Assembly: GCA_964474655.1 (NCBI GenBank)
Contig: CAYYTU010000046.1
Span: 1 to 23,567 of the forward strand
Direction: 5' to 3'
DNA: 23,567 nucleotides
Source: CAYYTU01 sp964474655
GTDB taxonomy: Bacteria; Chloroflexota; Anaerolineae; B4-G1
A program made the position numbers and the translations under genes. A model generated the notes under the pieces. That model was not told the origin of the DNA. It was given only the letters and a program-made list of their open reading frames with translations, and did not search any database. Shown one piece after another: positions 15,862-23,567 of this stretch. Within the stretch, counting starts at the first letter, position 1, and every line of letters begins with the position of its first letter.

Positions 15862-17061
15862 ATGACGTTGGCCAAAGCAGAAAAGCAGTTGAGGTGGTAT
15901 CTGGTCGCTTTCGTAGCCACGCGGCTTGTGCTTGCCACCTCACTGCGGCTGATGTTCCCCTTCCTGCCCGCCATTGCGCGCGGGATGGGCGTCAGCCTGG
16001 AAGCGGCCGCGCTGCTGGTCACCTTCCGCTCCGCCCTGGGCGTCACGGGGCCGTTTCTGGGCTCGGTGGCCGACGCGTGGGGCCACAGGACTGGCATCAT
16101 AGTCGGGCTGCTCATCTTCGTACTCGGCACCATCCCCATCGCCATCTGGCCCATCTATCCTGTGGTGTTGATCGGGGTGATCATCTCGGGGATTGGAAAC
16201 ATCATCACCGATTCGTCCATCTACGCCTACGTGGGCGCTCGGTTCCCCTACCAAAGACGAGCGCGAGCCATCGCCGTCGTCGAGGCCGGATGGTCCGGCG
16301 CCTTCCTGGTGGGCGTGCCGGCCGTGGGCTGGTTGATCTCACGCACCACCTGGAACGCCGCCTTTCTCTGGCTGGGGGTATCGGGGGGATTCCTGTTGGC
16401 CGTGCTTCACCAGCTGTTACCCCGCGATGGCAAGAAGCGCCGCACGGACGAGCCTCCCTGGAAGAACTTGAAGCTGGTGATGCGTCATCCCCACGCCTGG
16501 GTCGGGCCGTTCTTCAGCCTGTTGATCCTTTCGGCCCACCAATTCATCTCCATCGTCTACGGCGCGTGGATGGAGGACGTATTTGGCCTTCGGGTTGAAG
16601 AGCTGGGCGCTGCCTCGTCGGTTCTGGGGCTGGCCGGCATCGCCGGGGTGGGGCTGGTGTTCCTCTTCTCGGATCGGCTCGGGAAGCGCCTGGCGGTGGG
16701 GCTGGGCGTCGTGATCACGACCGCCTCGGGGCTGGTGCTGCCGCTGTTGAGCAACAGCCTGATCGGCACCTTGATCGCGTTGTTCTGCTTCTTCCTCAGC
16801 TTCGAGTTCGCGCTTACCACGTCCATTTCGCTACTGACCGAGCTGATACCCGCGGCCCGCGCCACTATCATGGCGGCCAACGTGGCCGCCATCGCGCTCG
16901 GCGACGCGCTAGGGGCCACGGCCGGGCCATGGCTCTTCCGGCGAGGATTGTCCGCCAACGTGCTGGCGGCGGCCCTCTTCAACGCGGCGGGGTTGGTGTT
17001 GCTGATCACACTCATTCAGGCCGAACGGTCCAATCGGCAGCCAGAAAGGGTTGCTGCATGA
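15862..17061 (+). CDS. Major facilitator superfamily transporter
   Basis: The product is 399 aa with about twelve membrane helices. The MFS loop 2-3 motif appears as GSVADAWGHRTG (about residues 63-74), and its repeat in the second half as FSDRLGKR (about 270-277). The substrate cannot be read from sequence. The ATG at 15862 is very close to the ribosome site (GAGGAGG, 15854-15860), so the TTG at 15868, two codons on, may be the real start. The stop overlaps the ABC ATPase start (ATGA), which places this exporter or importer inside the ABC operon. It could remove the demethylated product or a toxic by-product, or bring in a related compound (inference). Confidence 0.88.
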   Translation: MTLAKAEKQLRWYLVAFVATRLVLATSLRLMFPFLPAIARGMGVSLEAAALLVTFRSALGVTGPFLGSVADAWGHRTGIIVGLLIFVLGTIPIAIWPIYPVVLIGVIISGIGNIITDSSIYAYVGARFPYQRRARAIAVVEAGWSGAFLVGVPAVGWLISRTTWNAAFLWLGVSGGFLLAVLHQLLPRDGKKRRTDEPPWKNLKLVMRHPHAWVGPFFSLLILSAHQFISIVYGAWMEDVFGLRVEELGAASSVLGLAGIAGVGLVFLFSDRLGKRLAVGLGVVITTASGLVLPLLSNSLIGTLIALFCFFLSFEFALTTSISLLTELIPAARATIMAANVAAIALGDALGATAGPWLFRRGLSANVLAAALFNAAGLVLLITLIQAERSNRQPERVAA

Positions 17062-18605
17062 ACAATTCGAGAGAACCCATCGTCCAGATGGAAGGGATCG
17101 TCAAGCGCTTCCCCGGCGTGGTAGCCAACGCGGGGATCGATTTTGAGCTCTACGACGGCGAGATTCACGCTTTACTGGGCGAAAACGGCGCGGGGAAGAC
17201 CACGCTAATGAACATTCTCTACGGGCTATACCAGCCCGACGAAGGCCGCGTGATGGTGCGGGGACGACGGGTCCAATTCTCATCCGCCCGGGACGCGATC
17301 CAGCGCCGGCTGGGTATGGTGCATCAGCACTTCATGCTGGTGGAGCCCTTCACGGTGGCCGAAAATATCATCCTCGGCATGCCATCCCCGCGTGAGCCAG
17401 TGCTGGAGGATATGAAGCGCGTCTGCCAGCGTATCCGCGCCGTTTCCGATCAGTACGGGCTGGAGGTCGATCCGCAAGCACCGGTCTGGACACTCTCGGT
17501 CGGCGAACAGCAGCGGGTCGAGATTCTGAAGGCGCTCTACCGTGGGGCAGAGATATTGATCCTGGACGAGCCCACGGCCGTGCTCACCCCGCAGGAGGTG
17601 GACGAACTTTTGGTCGTTCTCCGGCGTATGGCCGAGGACGATAAGTCGATCATCTTGATCTCCCACAAGCTGCGCGAGGTGTTGGCCGCGAGCGATCGGA
17701 TCACCGTCTTGCGCGATGGGTGCGTGATCGATACCGTGCAGGCAGCCGAGGCCAATCGCGAGATGCTGGCGCGAATGATGGTGGGCCGCGATGTGGTGTT
17801 GCAGGTCCACAAGGGACCAGCCACGCCGGGCGACGTGGCGCTCCGCATCGACGATCTGCAAGCACGTAACGATCGCGGGCTGATCGCGGTGAACGGCGTC
17901 AGCCTGGAGGTGCGCGAGGGCGAGATCCTGGGGGTGTCCGGGGTAGCCGGCAACGGGCAATCCGAGCTTGAGGAGGCCATCACCGGCCTCCGGCGAGTCG
18001 AATCGGGCCGCGTTGAGGTCTGCGGAAAAGACGTGACCAACGCCTCACCACGCCAGGTCGGGCGGTGTGGGCTAGCCCACATTCCCTCCGATCGTTATCG
18101 GCGCGGGTTGCTGCCCGACTTCTCCGTGGCGGAAAATATGGTGCTCCAGCGCGTGGCGGAGCCACCCTTCACCAGACACGGGCGGCTCAACTGGCAGGCG
18201 ATTCGACGGGAGGCGGAGGAGCTGACCGATGACTTCGACGTGCGCACGCCGTCTGTTCAGGCAGCGGCCGGCAAGCTCTCCGGTGGCAACGCCCAGAAGA
18301 TGATCTTGGCCCGCGAGCTGGCCCGTCAGCCGCAGGTGCTGCTCGCGGCCCAGCCCACGCGTGGCCTGGACGTGAGCGCCATCGAGTTCGTACACCAGAC
18401 GCTGGTCGAACGGCGCGATGCCGGCGTCGCCATCCTGCTCTTCTCCACCGAGCTGGACGAGATCATGGCCCTCAGCGACCGCATCGCCGTCATATGCGGC
18501 GGGGAGATTGTCGACGTCATAGACGCATCCACAGCAGACGTGGACCAGCTCGGGCTGATGATGGGCGGCGTCGACCCCTGCAAGCTGGATCAGGAGGCTT
18601 TGTGA
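17058..18605 (+). CDS. ABC transporter ATPase, double domain, nucleoside/sugar (BMP) type
   Basis: The product is 515 aa with two fused ATPase domains. The first (about 8-240) has Walker A GENGAGKTT, Q-loop HQHFMLVEPF, signature SVGEQQRVEI and Walker B LILDEPTAVLTP. The second (about 265-505) has the degenerate Walker A GVAGNGQSE, signature LSGGNAQK and a Walker B region reading LLAAQPTRGLD, with Gln in place of the catalytic Glu region. A degenerate second site is normal for the RbsA/NupO-type group. It powers the two permeases encoded next. The ATG at 17058 overlaps the MFS stop. Confidence 0.93.
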   Translation: MNNSREPIVQMEGIVKRFPGVVANAGIDFELYDGEIHALLGENGAGKTTLMNILYGLYQPDEGRVMVRGRRVQFSSARDAIQRRLGMVHQHFMLVEPFTVAENIILGMPSPREPVLEDMKRVCQRIRAVSDQYGLEVDPQAPVWTLSVGEQQRVEILKALYRGAEILILDEPTAVLTPQEVDELLVVLRRMAEDDKSIILISHKLREVLAASDRITVLRDGCVIDTVQAAEANREMLARMMVGRDVVLQVHKGPATPGDVALRIDDLQARNDRGLIAVNGVSLEVREGEILGVSGVAGNGQSELEEAITGLRRVESGRVEVCGKDVTNASPRQVGRCGLAHIPSDRYRRGLLPDFSVAENMVLQRVAEPPFTRHGRLNWQAIRREAEELTDDFDVRTPSVQAAAGKLSGGNAQKMILARELARQPQVLLAAQPTRGLDVSAIEFVHQTLVERRDAGVAILLFSTELDEIMALSDRIAVICGGEIVDVIDASTADVDQLGLMMGGVDPCKLDQEAL

Positions 18606-19657
18606 CAGTCAAACCGGAGTCCGACTCGACGGGACGGAAGTTGAGCGCGCGCATCCTTTCGGCCAGCGCACCGATCCTGGGAGGTCTAATCGGCGTGCTG
18701 ATCGGCGCGCTGCTCATTCTCATCGCCGGGGCGAACCCGATCGAGGCTTACGGTACGATGTTACACGGCGCTTTCGGCGGGCCCCGCCGGCTCACGGAGA
18801 CGATCCTGAAGGCCGGCCCCATCCTGATGATCGGGCTGGGGCTGACGGCGGCCTTTCGCGCCCGGGTGTGGAACATCGGTGGCGAGGGGCAATATTATAT
18901 GGGCGCGCTCGCCGGGGGCATAGTGGCGCTCTACCTCACTCCGCTCCCCCGCCCCCTGTTGCTAGTGGTGATGTGCCTGGCCGGAGCGGTGGGCGGATTT
19001 GTGTGGGCGATGGTGCCGGCGCTGCTCAAGGTCAAGGCGGGCATGAACGAGATCATCTCCACCCTGATGCTCAACTACATCGCCATTCTGCTGATGGAGT
19101 ATCTGGTGCGAGGACCGCTGCAGGAGCCGGGCGGGTTTCTGCCCATCAGCGCACCGTTCGACCCTGTGACGCGCCTGCCGGCCATCCCGGGGACGCGAAT
19201 TCACTTCGGCATCGTTCTGACGGTGCTGCTGATCCCTTTGATCTATTACCTGCTCTGGTACATGCCGCTGGGTTTCCGCATGCGAGCGATCGGCTCACGG
19301 GCCTCGGTGGCCCGCTATGCCGGTATGAACGTGGAGAAGACGATCGCCGTCGCCCTGGCGATCAGCGGCGGGCTGGCCGGGCTGGCCGGGATCATAGAGG
19401 TATCCACCATTTACACCCGGCTTAAAAGCGGCATCTCCGGCGGGTACGGCTTCAGCGGTATCCTGGTCGCCCTGCTGGGACGCATGAATCCGATTGGCGT
19501 CACTGTAGCATCGTTGTTCTTTGCGATCCTGGTCATCGGGGCGGAGACGATGCATGTGGTGGCGAATTTGCCGCCAGAACTGGCCGATGCCATCCAGGCC
19601 GTAATCGTGCTTTCCGTCCTGGCCGTGGACGCGCTGGTAGGGAGAAGGAGCCGGTAA
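18602..19657 (+). CDS. ABC transporter permease 1 (BPD_transp_2; NupP/YufP-like)
   Basis: The product is 351 aa, starting at GTG 18602, which overlaps the TGA of the ATPase gene. Membrane segments begin near residue 20. Family landmarks are NPIEAYGTMLHGAFG, GLGLTAAFRARVWNIGGEGQ, KAGMNEIISTLMLNY, and GISGGYGFSGILVALLG near the C-terminus. These are typical of the first permease of BMP-type nucleoside importers. It pairs with the second permease, whose ATG overlaps this stop by one base. Confidence 0.92.
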   Translation: MTVKPESDSTGRKLSARILSASAPILGGLIGVLIGALLILIAGANPIEAYGTMLHGAFGGPRRLTETILKAGPILMIGLGLTAAFRARVWNIGGEGQYYMGALAGGIVALYLTPLPRPLLLVVMCLAGAVGGFVWAMVPALLKVKAGMNEIISTLMLNYIAILLMEYLVRGPLQEPGGFLPISAPFDPVTRLPAIPGTRIHFGIVLTVLLIPLIYYLLWYMPLGFRMRAIGSRASVARYAGMNVEKTIAVALAISGGLAGLAGIIEVSTIYTRLKSGISGGYGFSGILVALLGRMNPIGVTVASLFFAILVIGAETMHVVANLPPELADAIQAVIVLSVLAVDALVGRRSR

Positions 19658-20649
19658 TGGATTGGAGCCTCATATTCAGGTGGAGCTTCTTGATCTCTCT
19701 GATGGTGGCGGGGATTCGGCTGGCGACGCCCGTCCTGCTGGCGATATTGGGAGAGATTATCACCGAGCGGGCCGGGGTGCTCAACTTGGGGCTGGAAGGG
19801 ATTATGGCCGTCGGCGGCCTGAGTGGATTTGTGGTCGCTTACTACCTGGAGAGCGGACCATTGGCGATGACGGGAGGTCCCTGGACTGCTTGGCTGGGGC
19901 TGATCGCCGGCATGGTATCCGGTATGGTGATGGGCGCTATCATGGCCTTCCTGTGCGTCACCTTGCAAACCGATCAGGTCATCAGCGGGATCACCCTGGT
20001 CGTCTTTGGCGTCGGAGTATCGGATTATTTCTATCGACAGGCCTTCAGCACCCTGACAGCCCGGGTCAGGGGGATGGAGGCTTTCGCCGTGCCTTTGTTG
20101 AGCCGCATCCCCGTGTTGGGTAAAGTATTGTTCAATCATCAGCCGCCGGTCTATCTGACCGTGCTGCTGGTCGTCGGGATCTGGTTCTTTCTGTTTCGCA
20201 CCACGTGGGGGCTCGACATCCGCGCCGTGGGGGAGAATCCCGGCGCAGCAGAGACTTCCGGCATCGACGTCACACGGGTCCGCTTTGGAGCCACGGTGAT
20301 CGGCGCTGCCCTTGTGGGGCTGGGCGGTGCGGTGCTGACTGTGGTTCAGCTCAGGCTCTATCGAGAGGGAATTATGGCGGGGCGGGGCTGGATCGCTGTG
20401 GCGCTGGTGATCTTCTCTCGCTGGCGGCCTTCGCTGGCCCTGGCCGGCGCGATGCTCTTTGGATTGGCAGATTCGCTTCAGTACCGCATCCAGGCGCTGA
20501 GCCAGGTGGAGCGCGGCGTCGGCGCCATCCCCTATGAGTTTCTCCTCATGCTGCCCTATTTGCTGACGCTGTTAGCGCTTCTCTGGCAAACTGGCCGGAG
20601 CAAGCGACCAGAAGCATTGGGACGCCCCTACGTCAAGGGCTCGCGCTGA
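19657..20649 (+). CDS. ABC transporter permease 2 (BPD_transp_2; NupQ/YufQ-like)
   Basis: The product is 330 aa with about nine membrane segments. ATPVLLAILGEIITERAGVL and NLGLEGIMAVGG near the N-terminus, GLDIRAVGENPGAAETSGI in the middle and GRGWIAVALVIFSRW later are hallmarks of the second permease in this transporter type. The start overlaps the preceding stop as TAATG. This is the last gene of the cluster. I see no strong intrinsic terminator behind it. Confidence 0.92.
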   Translation: MDWSLIFRWSFLISLMVAGIRLATPVLLAILGEIITERAGVLNLGLEGIMAVGGLSGFVVAYYLESGPLAMTGGPWTAWLGLIAGMVSGMVMGAIMAFLCVTLQTDQVISGITLVVFGVGVSDYFYRQAFSTLTARVRGMEAFAVPLLSRIPVLGKVLFNHQPPVYLTVLLVVGIWFFLFRTTWGLDIRAVGENPGAAETSGIDVTRVRFGATVIGAALVGLGGAVLTVVQLRLYREGIMAGRGWIAVALVIFSRWRPSLALAGAMLFGLADSLQYRIQALSQVERGVGAIPYEFLLMLPYLLTLLALLWQTGRSKRPEALGRPYVKGSR

Positions 20650-20664
20650 GCACGCTTCCGGACG

Positions 20665-20874
20665 CTACAATTCGTCGGGCGACCGTTTACGCCCCAGCAG
20701 CACTAACCCCCCGACAAGCAGCACCCCACCCAGATAGGGATCGGCCTCAAAGACAGTCCCATAGGGGAAGATGATCACTTGCTCACCATGCTGCTCGACG
20801 ATCAGGTCGATCTCTCTGGTGACCAGCGCAGGTAATACCGGGCCGTGGCAAGAGTGACCTATATGATGTTTACC
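20665..20874 (-). pseudogene. C-terminal relic of an unidentified membrane protein
   Basis: Read on the minus strand, an open frame of about 69 codons ends at TAG (20665-20667). It has good codon use but no start codon at its head. It contains a polar stretch (TREIDLIVEQHGEQ), then ADPYLGG, a 15-residue hydrophobic segment and the basic tail GRKRSPDEL. This looks like the C-terminal end of an anchored protein whose front part was lost near 20874, where the base composition becomes more AT-rich. I do not recognise the family. Confidence 0.45.
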
Positions 20875-21145
20875 TCACTTGTTTCTCTTTTCTTCTTTTA
20901 CGTTCACTACACGAAGCAAGTATTCCGCCTCTGCGACCAACCAGTGGCAAGCGAGGGTTTATCCCGATGATTACTTTCCAAGGTATGCCCTCTCTGCTAA
21001 AATGGGGCCACCAAGTGCCTCGCTCCCCTCAATCAAACTCGCACTTCATCACCAACGATAAGCAAGTAGAGCATATGTCATACCACCAATAGACTTTTAA
21101 AGCACCAGAACAAACCAATCACCTTTCCGCCAGGAGGTAATGTTG
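20875..21145. other. Non-coding stretch, AT-richer
   Basis: No credible coding frame or RNA structure is visible. Composition is lower in GC than the catabolic cluster, with pyrimidine runs near 20880-20900. It is probably decayed insertion-site sequence between the gene relic and the ISAs1 element. Confidence 0.4.
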
Positions 21146-22408
21146 CAGGGCAATCGCATCTTATATGTTGCTCAGGACCTTGAGGAGATAGTCCTCATCC
21201 CAACCTGCCTTCAGTCGCTTGTTCTTGGTGCCACACGTCGCCGTGGTCTCCTGCCTGAGTAGATTGAGAGCCAAGCGGCGCAAGATAGCCAAGTTTTCTG
21301 CGCCATGGCCTTTCCGCACTCGGCTGTCATCTTCCCGAAAGGCGATATCCAGCACCCAATGCACGCAGTTCTCGATCCCCCAGTGACTGCGTACCGCGTG
21401 CGCAAACTCCTCTGCCTCGCTGGATAGACTGGAGATGTAGTAGCGTGTCTCCTGCTCTGTCTTCCCATCGAGCTGACGCTCCCCCTCGACCATCCCGATA
21501 CTCTTGAGGTCCTCCCAGCGATCATCGGGGTCCAGCCAGTCAATGAACCCGGGGTCCGAGATGGTCCAGATGCGCCGAATCTCGATTCGCCCGTGCCCTC
21601 CGTCCACCGTTCTGTGGAAGTCGTGCTCCACCTTCTCAAAGTCTTCTTCGCGGGCATAGTCGAACAAGCTCTCAATGTCCTGTCGCAGGCTCTTCTGGTT
21701 GTTCTTCACCGGCAAGACGTAGTCACCTTCTCCTTCACGGATGGTCGAGACGATCTCCGTCTGGCAGCCCAAGGCATCGGTTGTGACAATGCATCCCTTC
21801 AACTCCAGCACTTCCAAGAGGGCCGGAATCGCTGTGATTTCGTTGGACTTCTCGTCAACCTTCCTCTGGGCCAACGTCAGACGATTCTCAGAGGCCCAAG
21901 CACTGACCATATGAATGGCGTCCTTTCCCAAGGTACCATCCTTGGAGCGCCTGAGGGTCTTGCCGTCGAGGGCAACGACTTCCCCCTCGGTTACCTCGCA
22001 GACTGCCTGCACCCAGTTCAGAAAGCAGCGTTGGAATTGTTCGGGGTCCAAGCGAGCAAACACCCGACCAAAGGTGTCGTGGGATGGAATACCGTGGGGG
22101 AGCTCCAAGAAGGTCTTCAATCAATCGATCTTTGCGTTTCCAAACTTCTCGATGCCAACCCAGCCGTCTGCGCCACAGATCACGCCGCAAATGGCAATGA
22201 CAAGGATATCAGGCAGTTCGTGCCACTTGGTACGATCTACTCTAGGATCCTCCAGTGAAGAGAAATGCGCTATAATCGACGAAACGGGATGCTGAGACAA
22301 CAGGTTCCTCCTTGTATAAAATACCTTCGGTATCTACTGTACTTTAACAACTGCATAGCGTAAGCCGCGTACTTGCGCCAATCGGGTACCCCGGTGACAA
22401 TAGCCCTA
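21146..22408 (-). mobile_element. ISAs1-family insertion sequence, approximate ends
   Basis: The element holds an ISAs1 transposase gene on the minus strand. Candidate ends are CAGGGCAATCG at 21146-21156 and the imperfect inverted copy TAGGGCTATTG read from 22408 back to 22398 (8 of 11 match). The span of about 1.26 kb suits the family. No target duplication is visible, so the ends are tentative. The inner hairpin ATACC-TTC-GGTAT (22321-22333) lies in the region upstream of the transposase gene. Confidence 0.5.
21161..22300 (-). pseudogene. ISAs1-family transposase gene with one in-frame stop
   Basis: From TTG 22300, behind AAGGAGG, the frame encodes 379 codons, normal for ISAs1. The N-terminal associated domain includes HFSSLEDPRVDRTKWHELPD and GVICGADGWVGIEKFGNAKID. 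Codon 60 is TGA (22123-22121), where relatives have Trp in a KxDWL motif. After it the frame continues without shift as LKTFLELPHGIPSHDTFGRV. Catalytic landmarks are ALDGKTLRRS, TTDALGCQTEI and HWGIENCVHWVLD, followed by FREDDSR. A TGG to TGA change would explain the break. A shorter protein could start at TTG 22120 but would lack the N-terminal domain. The transposase is probably inactive. Confidence 0.88.
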
Positions 22409-22658
22409 GTTCGGCATGGGCCGAACCGCGGGCTGACCGGGCAAGGCTGAACCTCCTTGCCGGACCGGTACTGACCAGGTATCGGTCACGTCTTGATTAG
22501 TTTGCCTCCCGGTCTCGCTGGGGATTAACGTCTGACATCGCACCATGCCCCTACCTCTATCGAGCTGCAGGGTAGCAGCCTGCAGGATCCCTCGACTGAG
22601 CATGAGGGCTGATTTGCAGCAAGGATGCCGCTCCAGGGAGCACCGGGGTACCCGATTG
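22379..22658. repeat. 18-bp perfect inverted repeat flanking 244 bp
   Basis: The 18 bases at 22379-22396 (CAATCGGG through CCCCGGTG) return as an exact reverse complement at 22641-22658. Similarity extends imperfectly outward: TAAG and GCGTAC are shared at matching distances (left near 22360-22372, right near 22669-22682). The arms enclose several smaller hairpins. This could be the terminal repeat of a 280-bp miniature element, the closing stem of a long structured RNA, or an inverted copy of the IS110 upstream segment. Confidence 0.75.
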
Positions 22659-22699
22659 TCCCGCTGACCGTACGCCTTATCTTTGAAAGGAGCATTCCT
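22409..22699 (+). ncRNA. Candidate IS110 bridge-RNA region, multiple hairpins
   Basis: IS110-group elements encode a bridge RNA in the non-coding end upstream of the transposase gene. This region has a matching position and a run of perfect hairpins: GTTCGGC/GCCGAAC (22409-22426, loop ATGG), GGCAAGG/CCTTGCC (22440-22461, eight-base loop), GACCGGTAC/GTATCGGTC (22463-22487, one G.T pair) and CTGCAGG/CCTGCAG (22565-22585, loop GTAGCAG). The RNA boundaries and guide loops cannot be set without the element ends and target site. The assignment rests on position and structure. Confidence 0.4.
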
Positions 22700-23567
22700 A
22701 TGACGAATCGTCTGCAAGTGGGCATCGACTTCAGTCAGAAAAAAGCCGACTTCTGTCTGCTCTCTCCCGACGGTCGACCGCTCGAATCTCACGTCTCTTT
22801 CTCCAATTCCTGTTCGGGCTATGCATCGGCTAAACAACTCTTGCTCGATGCCCTCGACACGTACGCCTTTGACGGGGTCGACATCTCCGGCGAAGCTACG
22901 GGCTTCTTGTGGTTGCCCTTCTTTCTCCAACTCGCCACTGATCCTGACTTGTCCCTCCGCGATATGGACCTCTTCTTACTCAACCCGCGGTGGGTCAAGT
23001 GGTTCAAAAAGTGCTTCGCCGAGGACCACAAGACCGATGAGAAAAACGCCTTCTACATTGCCGAACGCACCCGCTCTCATCGCCCGGACGTGGCTTGGTC
23101 GCCACCCGATTGTCTGCCCTTACGCTTCTACACCCGTCTGCGCTTCCACATCGTCCAGAACCTGGCCCGTGAGAAATGCTACTTCTCCGCTTTCCTGTTC
23201 CTCAAGGCCAGTTCCTACCGCTGTCTCAAGCCCTTCTCTGACGTCTTTGGCGCCACCAGTTGCTTGATTCTGACCCAACAGCCCTCTCTGGACGAATTGG
23301 CCGATCTGCCAGTCGAGGACTTGGCCGCCCATCTCTACGAACTCAGTGGGCATCATCTACCAGAACCCCTCGGCAACCCACGTAAGCTCCAGCGGGTCGC
23401 CCAGGAGAGCTTCCCACTCCCGGAACCTCTCGTCTTGCCGGTGCAACGCATCCTCGACCTTTCTCTCGATCACATCCGCTTTCTCGAAGCCCAGATCGAG
23501 CAAGTCAACCGCTGGTGTCATGGGCCACACTGTTTGGTTGAAATAGGGCATATTCCGGCCAAATTGA
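22700..23567 (+). CDS. IS110-family transposase, partial (runs off window)
   Basis: The frame from ATG 22700, with AAGGAG seven bases upstream, stays open for 289 codons to the window end. The N-terminal RuvC-like DEDD domain shows GIDFSQKKAD (Asp10), DISGEATGF (Glu65) and HKTDEKNAFYIAE (Asp113). The fourth acidic residue, expected at 116 in the KTDxxDA pattern, is Asn (AAC, 23045-23047). A helical middle region follows, and the start of the C-terminal transposase_20-like part (VEIGHIPAKL) is reached at the window end. These enzymes move circular DNA without terminal inverted repeats, guided by a bridge RNA. The Asn change may abolish catalysis. The C-terminal Ser nucleophile lies outside the window. 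Confidence 0.9.
   Translation, partial: MTNRLQVGIDFSQKKADFCLLSPDGRPLESHVSFSNSCSGYASAKQLLLDALDTYAFDGVDISGEATGFLWLPFFLQLATDPDLSLRDMDLFLLNPRWVKWFKKCFAEDHKTDEKNAFYIAERTRSHRPDVAWSPPDCLPLRFYTRLRFHIVQNLAREKCYFSAFLFLKASSYRCLKPFSDVFGATSCLILTQQPSLDELADLPVEDLAAHLYELSGHHLPEPLGNPRKLQRVAQESFPLPEPLVLPVQRILDLSLDHIRFLEAQIEQVNRWCHGPHCLVEIGHIPAKL

Noticed and set aside
20650..20700. Intrinsic terminator after the last permease gene
   Set aside because: No GC hairpin followed by a T tract is visible.
21161..22300. TGA read as tryptophan (alternative genetic code)
   Set aside because: Several clear genes in the window end in TGA with four-base ATGA overlaps, so TGA is a stop here.
22406..22930. 174-codon minus-strand ORF before and over the IS110 gene start
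   Set aside because: It is antisense to the IS110 coding region and structured leader, with no domain; it is a shadow frame.

Overview
The window looks like a GC-rich bacterial chromosome. A member of Chloroflexota is my best guess, based on protein style, IS110 and ISAs1 elements, and the very large zinc-ribbon membrane protein. The taxon is inferred, not shown. Apart from the left flank, the genes fall into four blocks.

(1) 478-8208, plus strand, membrane block. It holds a 1931-aa protein with an N-terminal zinc ribbon and dozens of membrane segments, then a PrsW-type intramembrane protease, then a small membrane-anchored protein that overlaps the protease gene. They are probably one operon, driven by an extended -10 promoter near position 320.

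(2) 8209-9517, non-coding and relic block. A TTGACA promoter at 8226 reads into a series of tandem hairpins (8403-8552). The hairpins share an apical sequence close to GGCTATCGCC, but every stem is different and self-complementary. A frameshifted tyrosine-recombinase relic follows. The array is the most unusual sequence structure in the window.

(3) 9518-20649, plus strand, catabolic cluster. The order is a GntR/UTRA regulator, a corrinoid protein, an MtmB-family methyltransferase, a BMP-family substrate-binding lipoprotein, a second MtmB-family methyltransferase, a second corrinoid protein, an MFS transporter, a two-domain ABC ATPase and two BPD_transp_2 permeases. Many junctions overlap by a few bases. 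Both methyltransferases resemble archaeal monomethylamine methyltransferase (MtmB) along their whole length, yet the pyrrolysine position is an ordinary codon (Gly201 and Ser199). The cluster reads as import of an unknown methylated compound by the ABC system, then demethylation by two corrinoid-dependent enzyme pairs under GntR control. The enzyme that would take the methyl group from the corrinoid, and the corrinoid reactivase, are not in the window.

(4) 20650-23567, mobile-element block. It contains a minus-strand gene relic, an ISAs1-family transposase gene broken by one TGA codon, an 18-bp perfect inverted repeat 244 bp apart, and an IS110-family transposase that runs off the end. The IS110 protein has Asn where the fourth catalytic Asp is expected. 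The structured region before it is a candidate bridge-RNA locus. Three recombinase or transposase genes appear damaged, so the catabolic cluster sits between decaying mobile elements.
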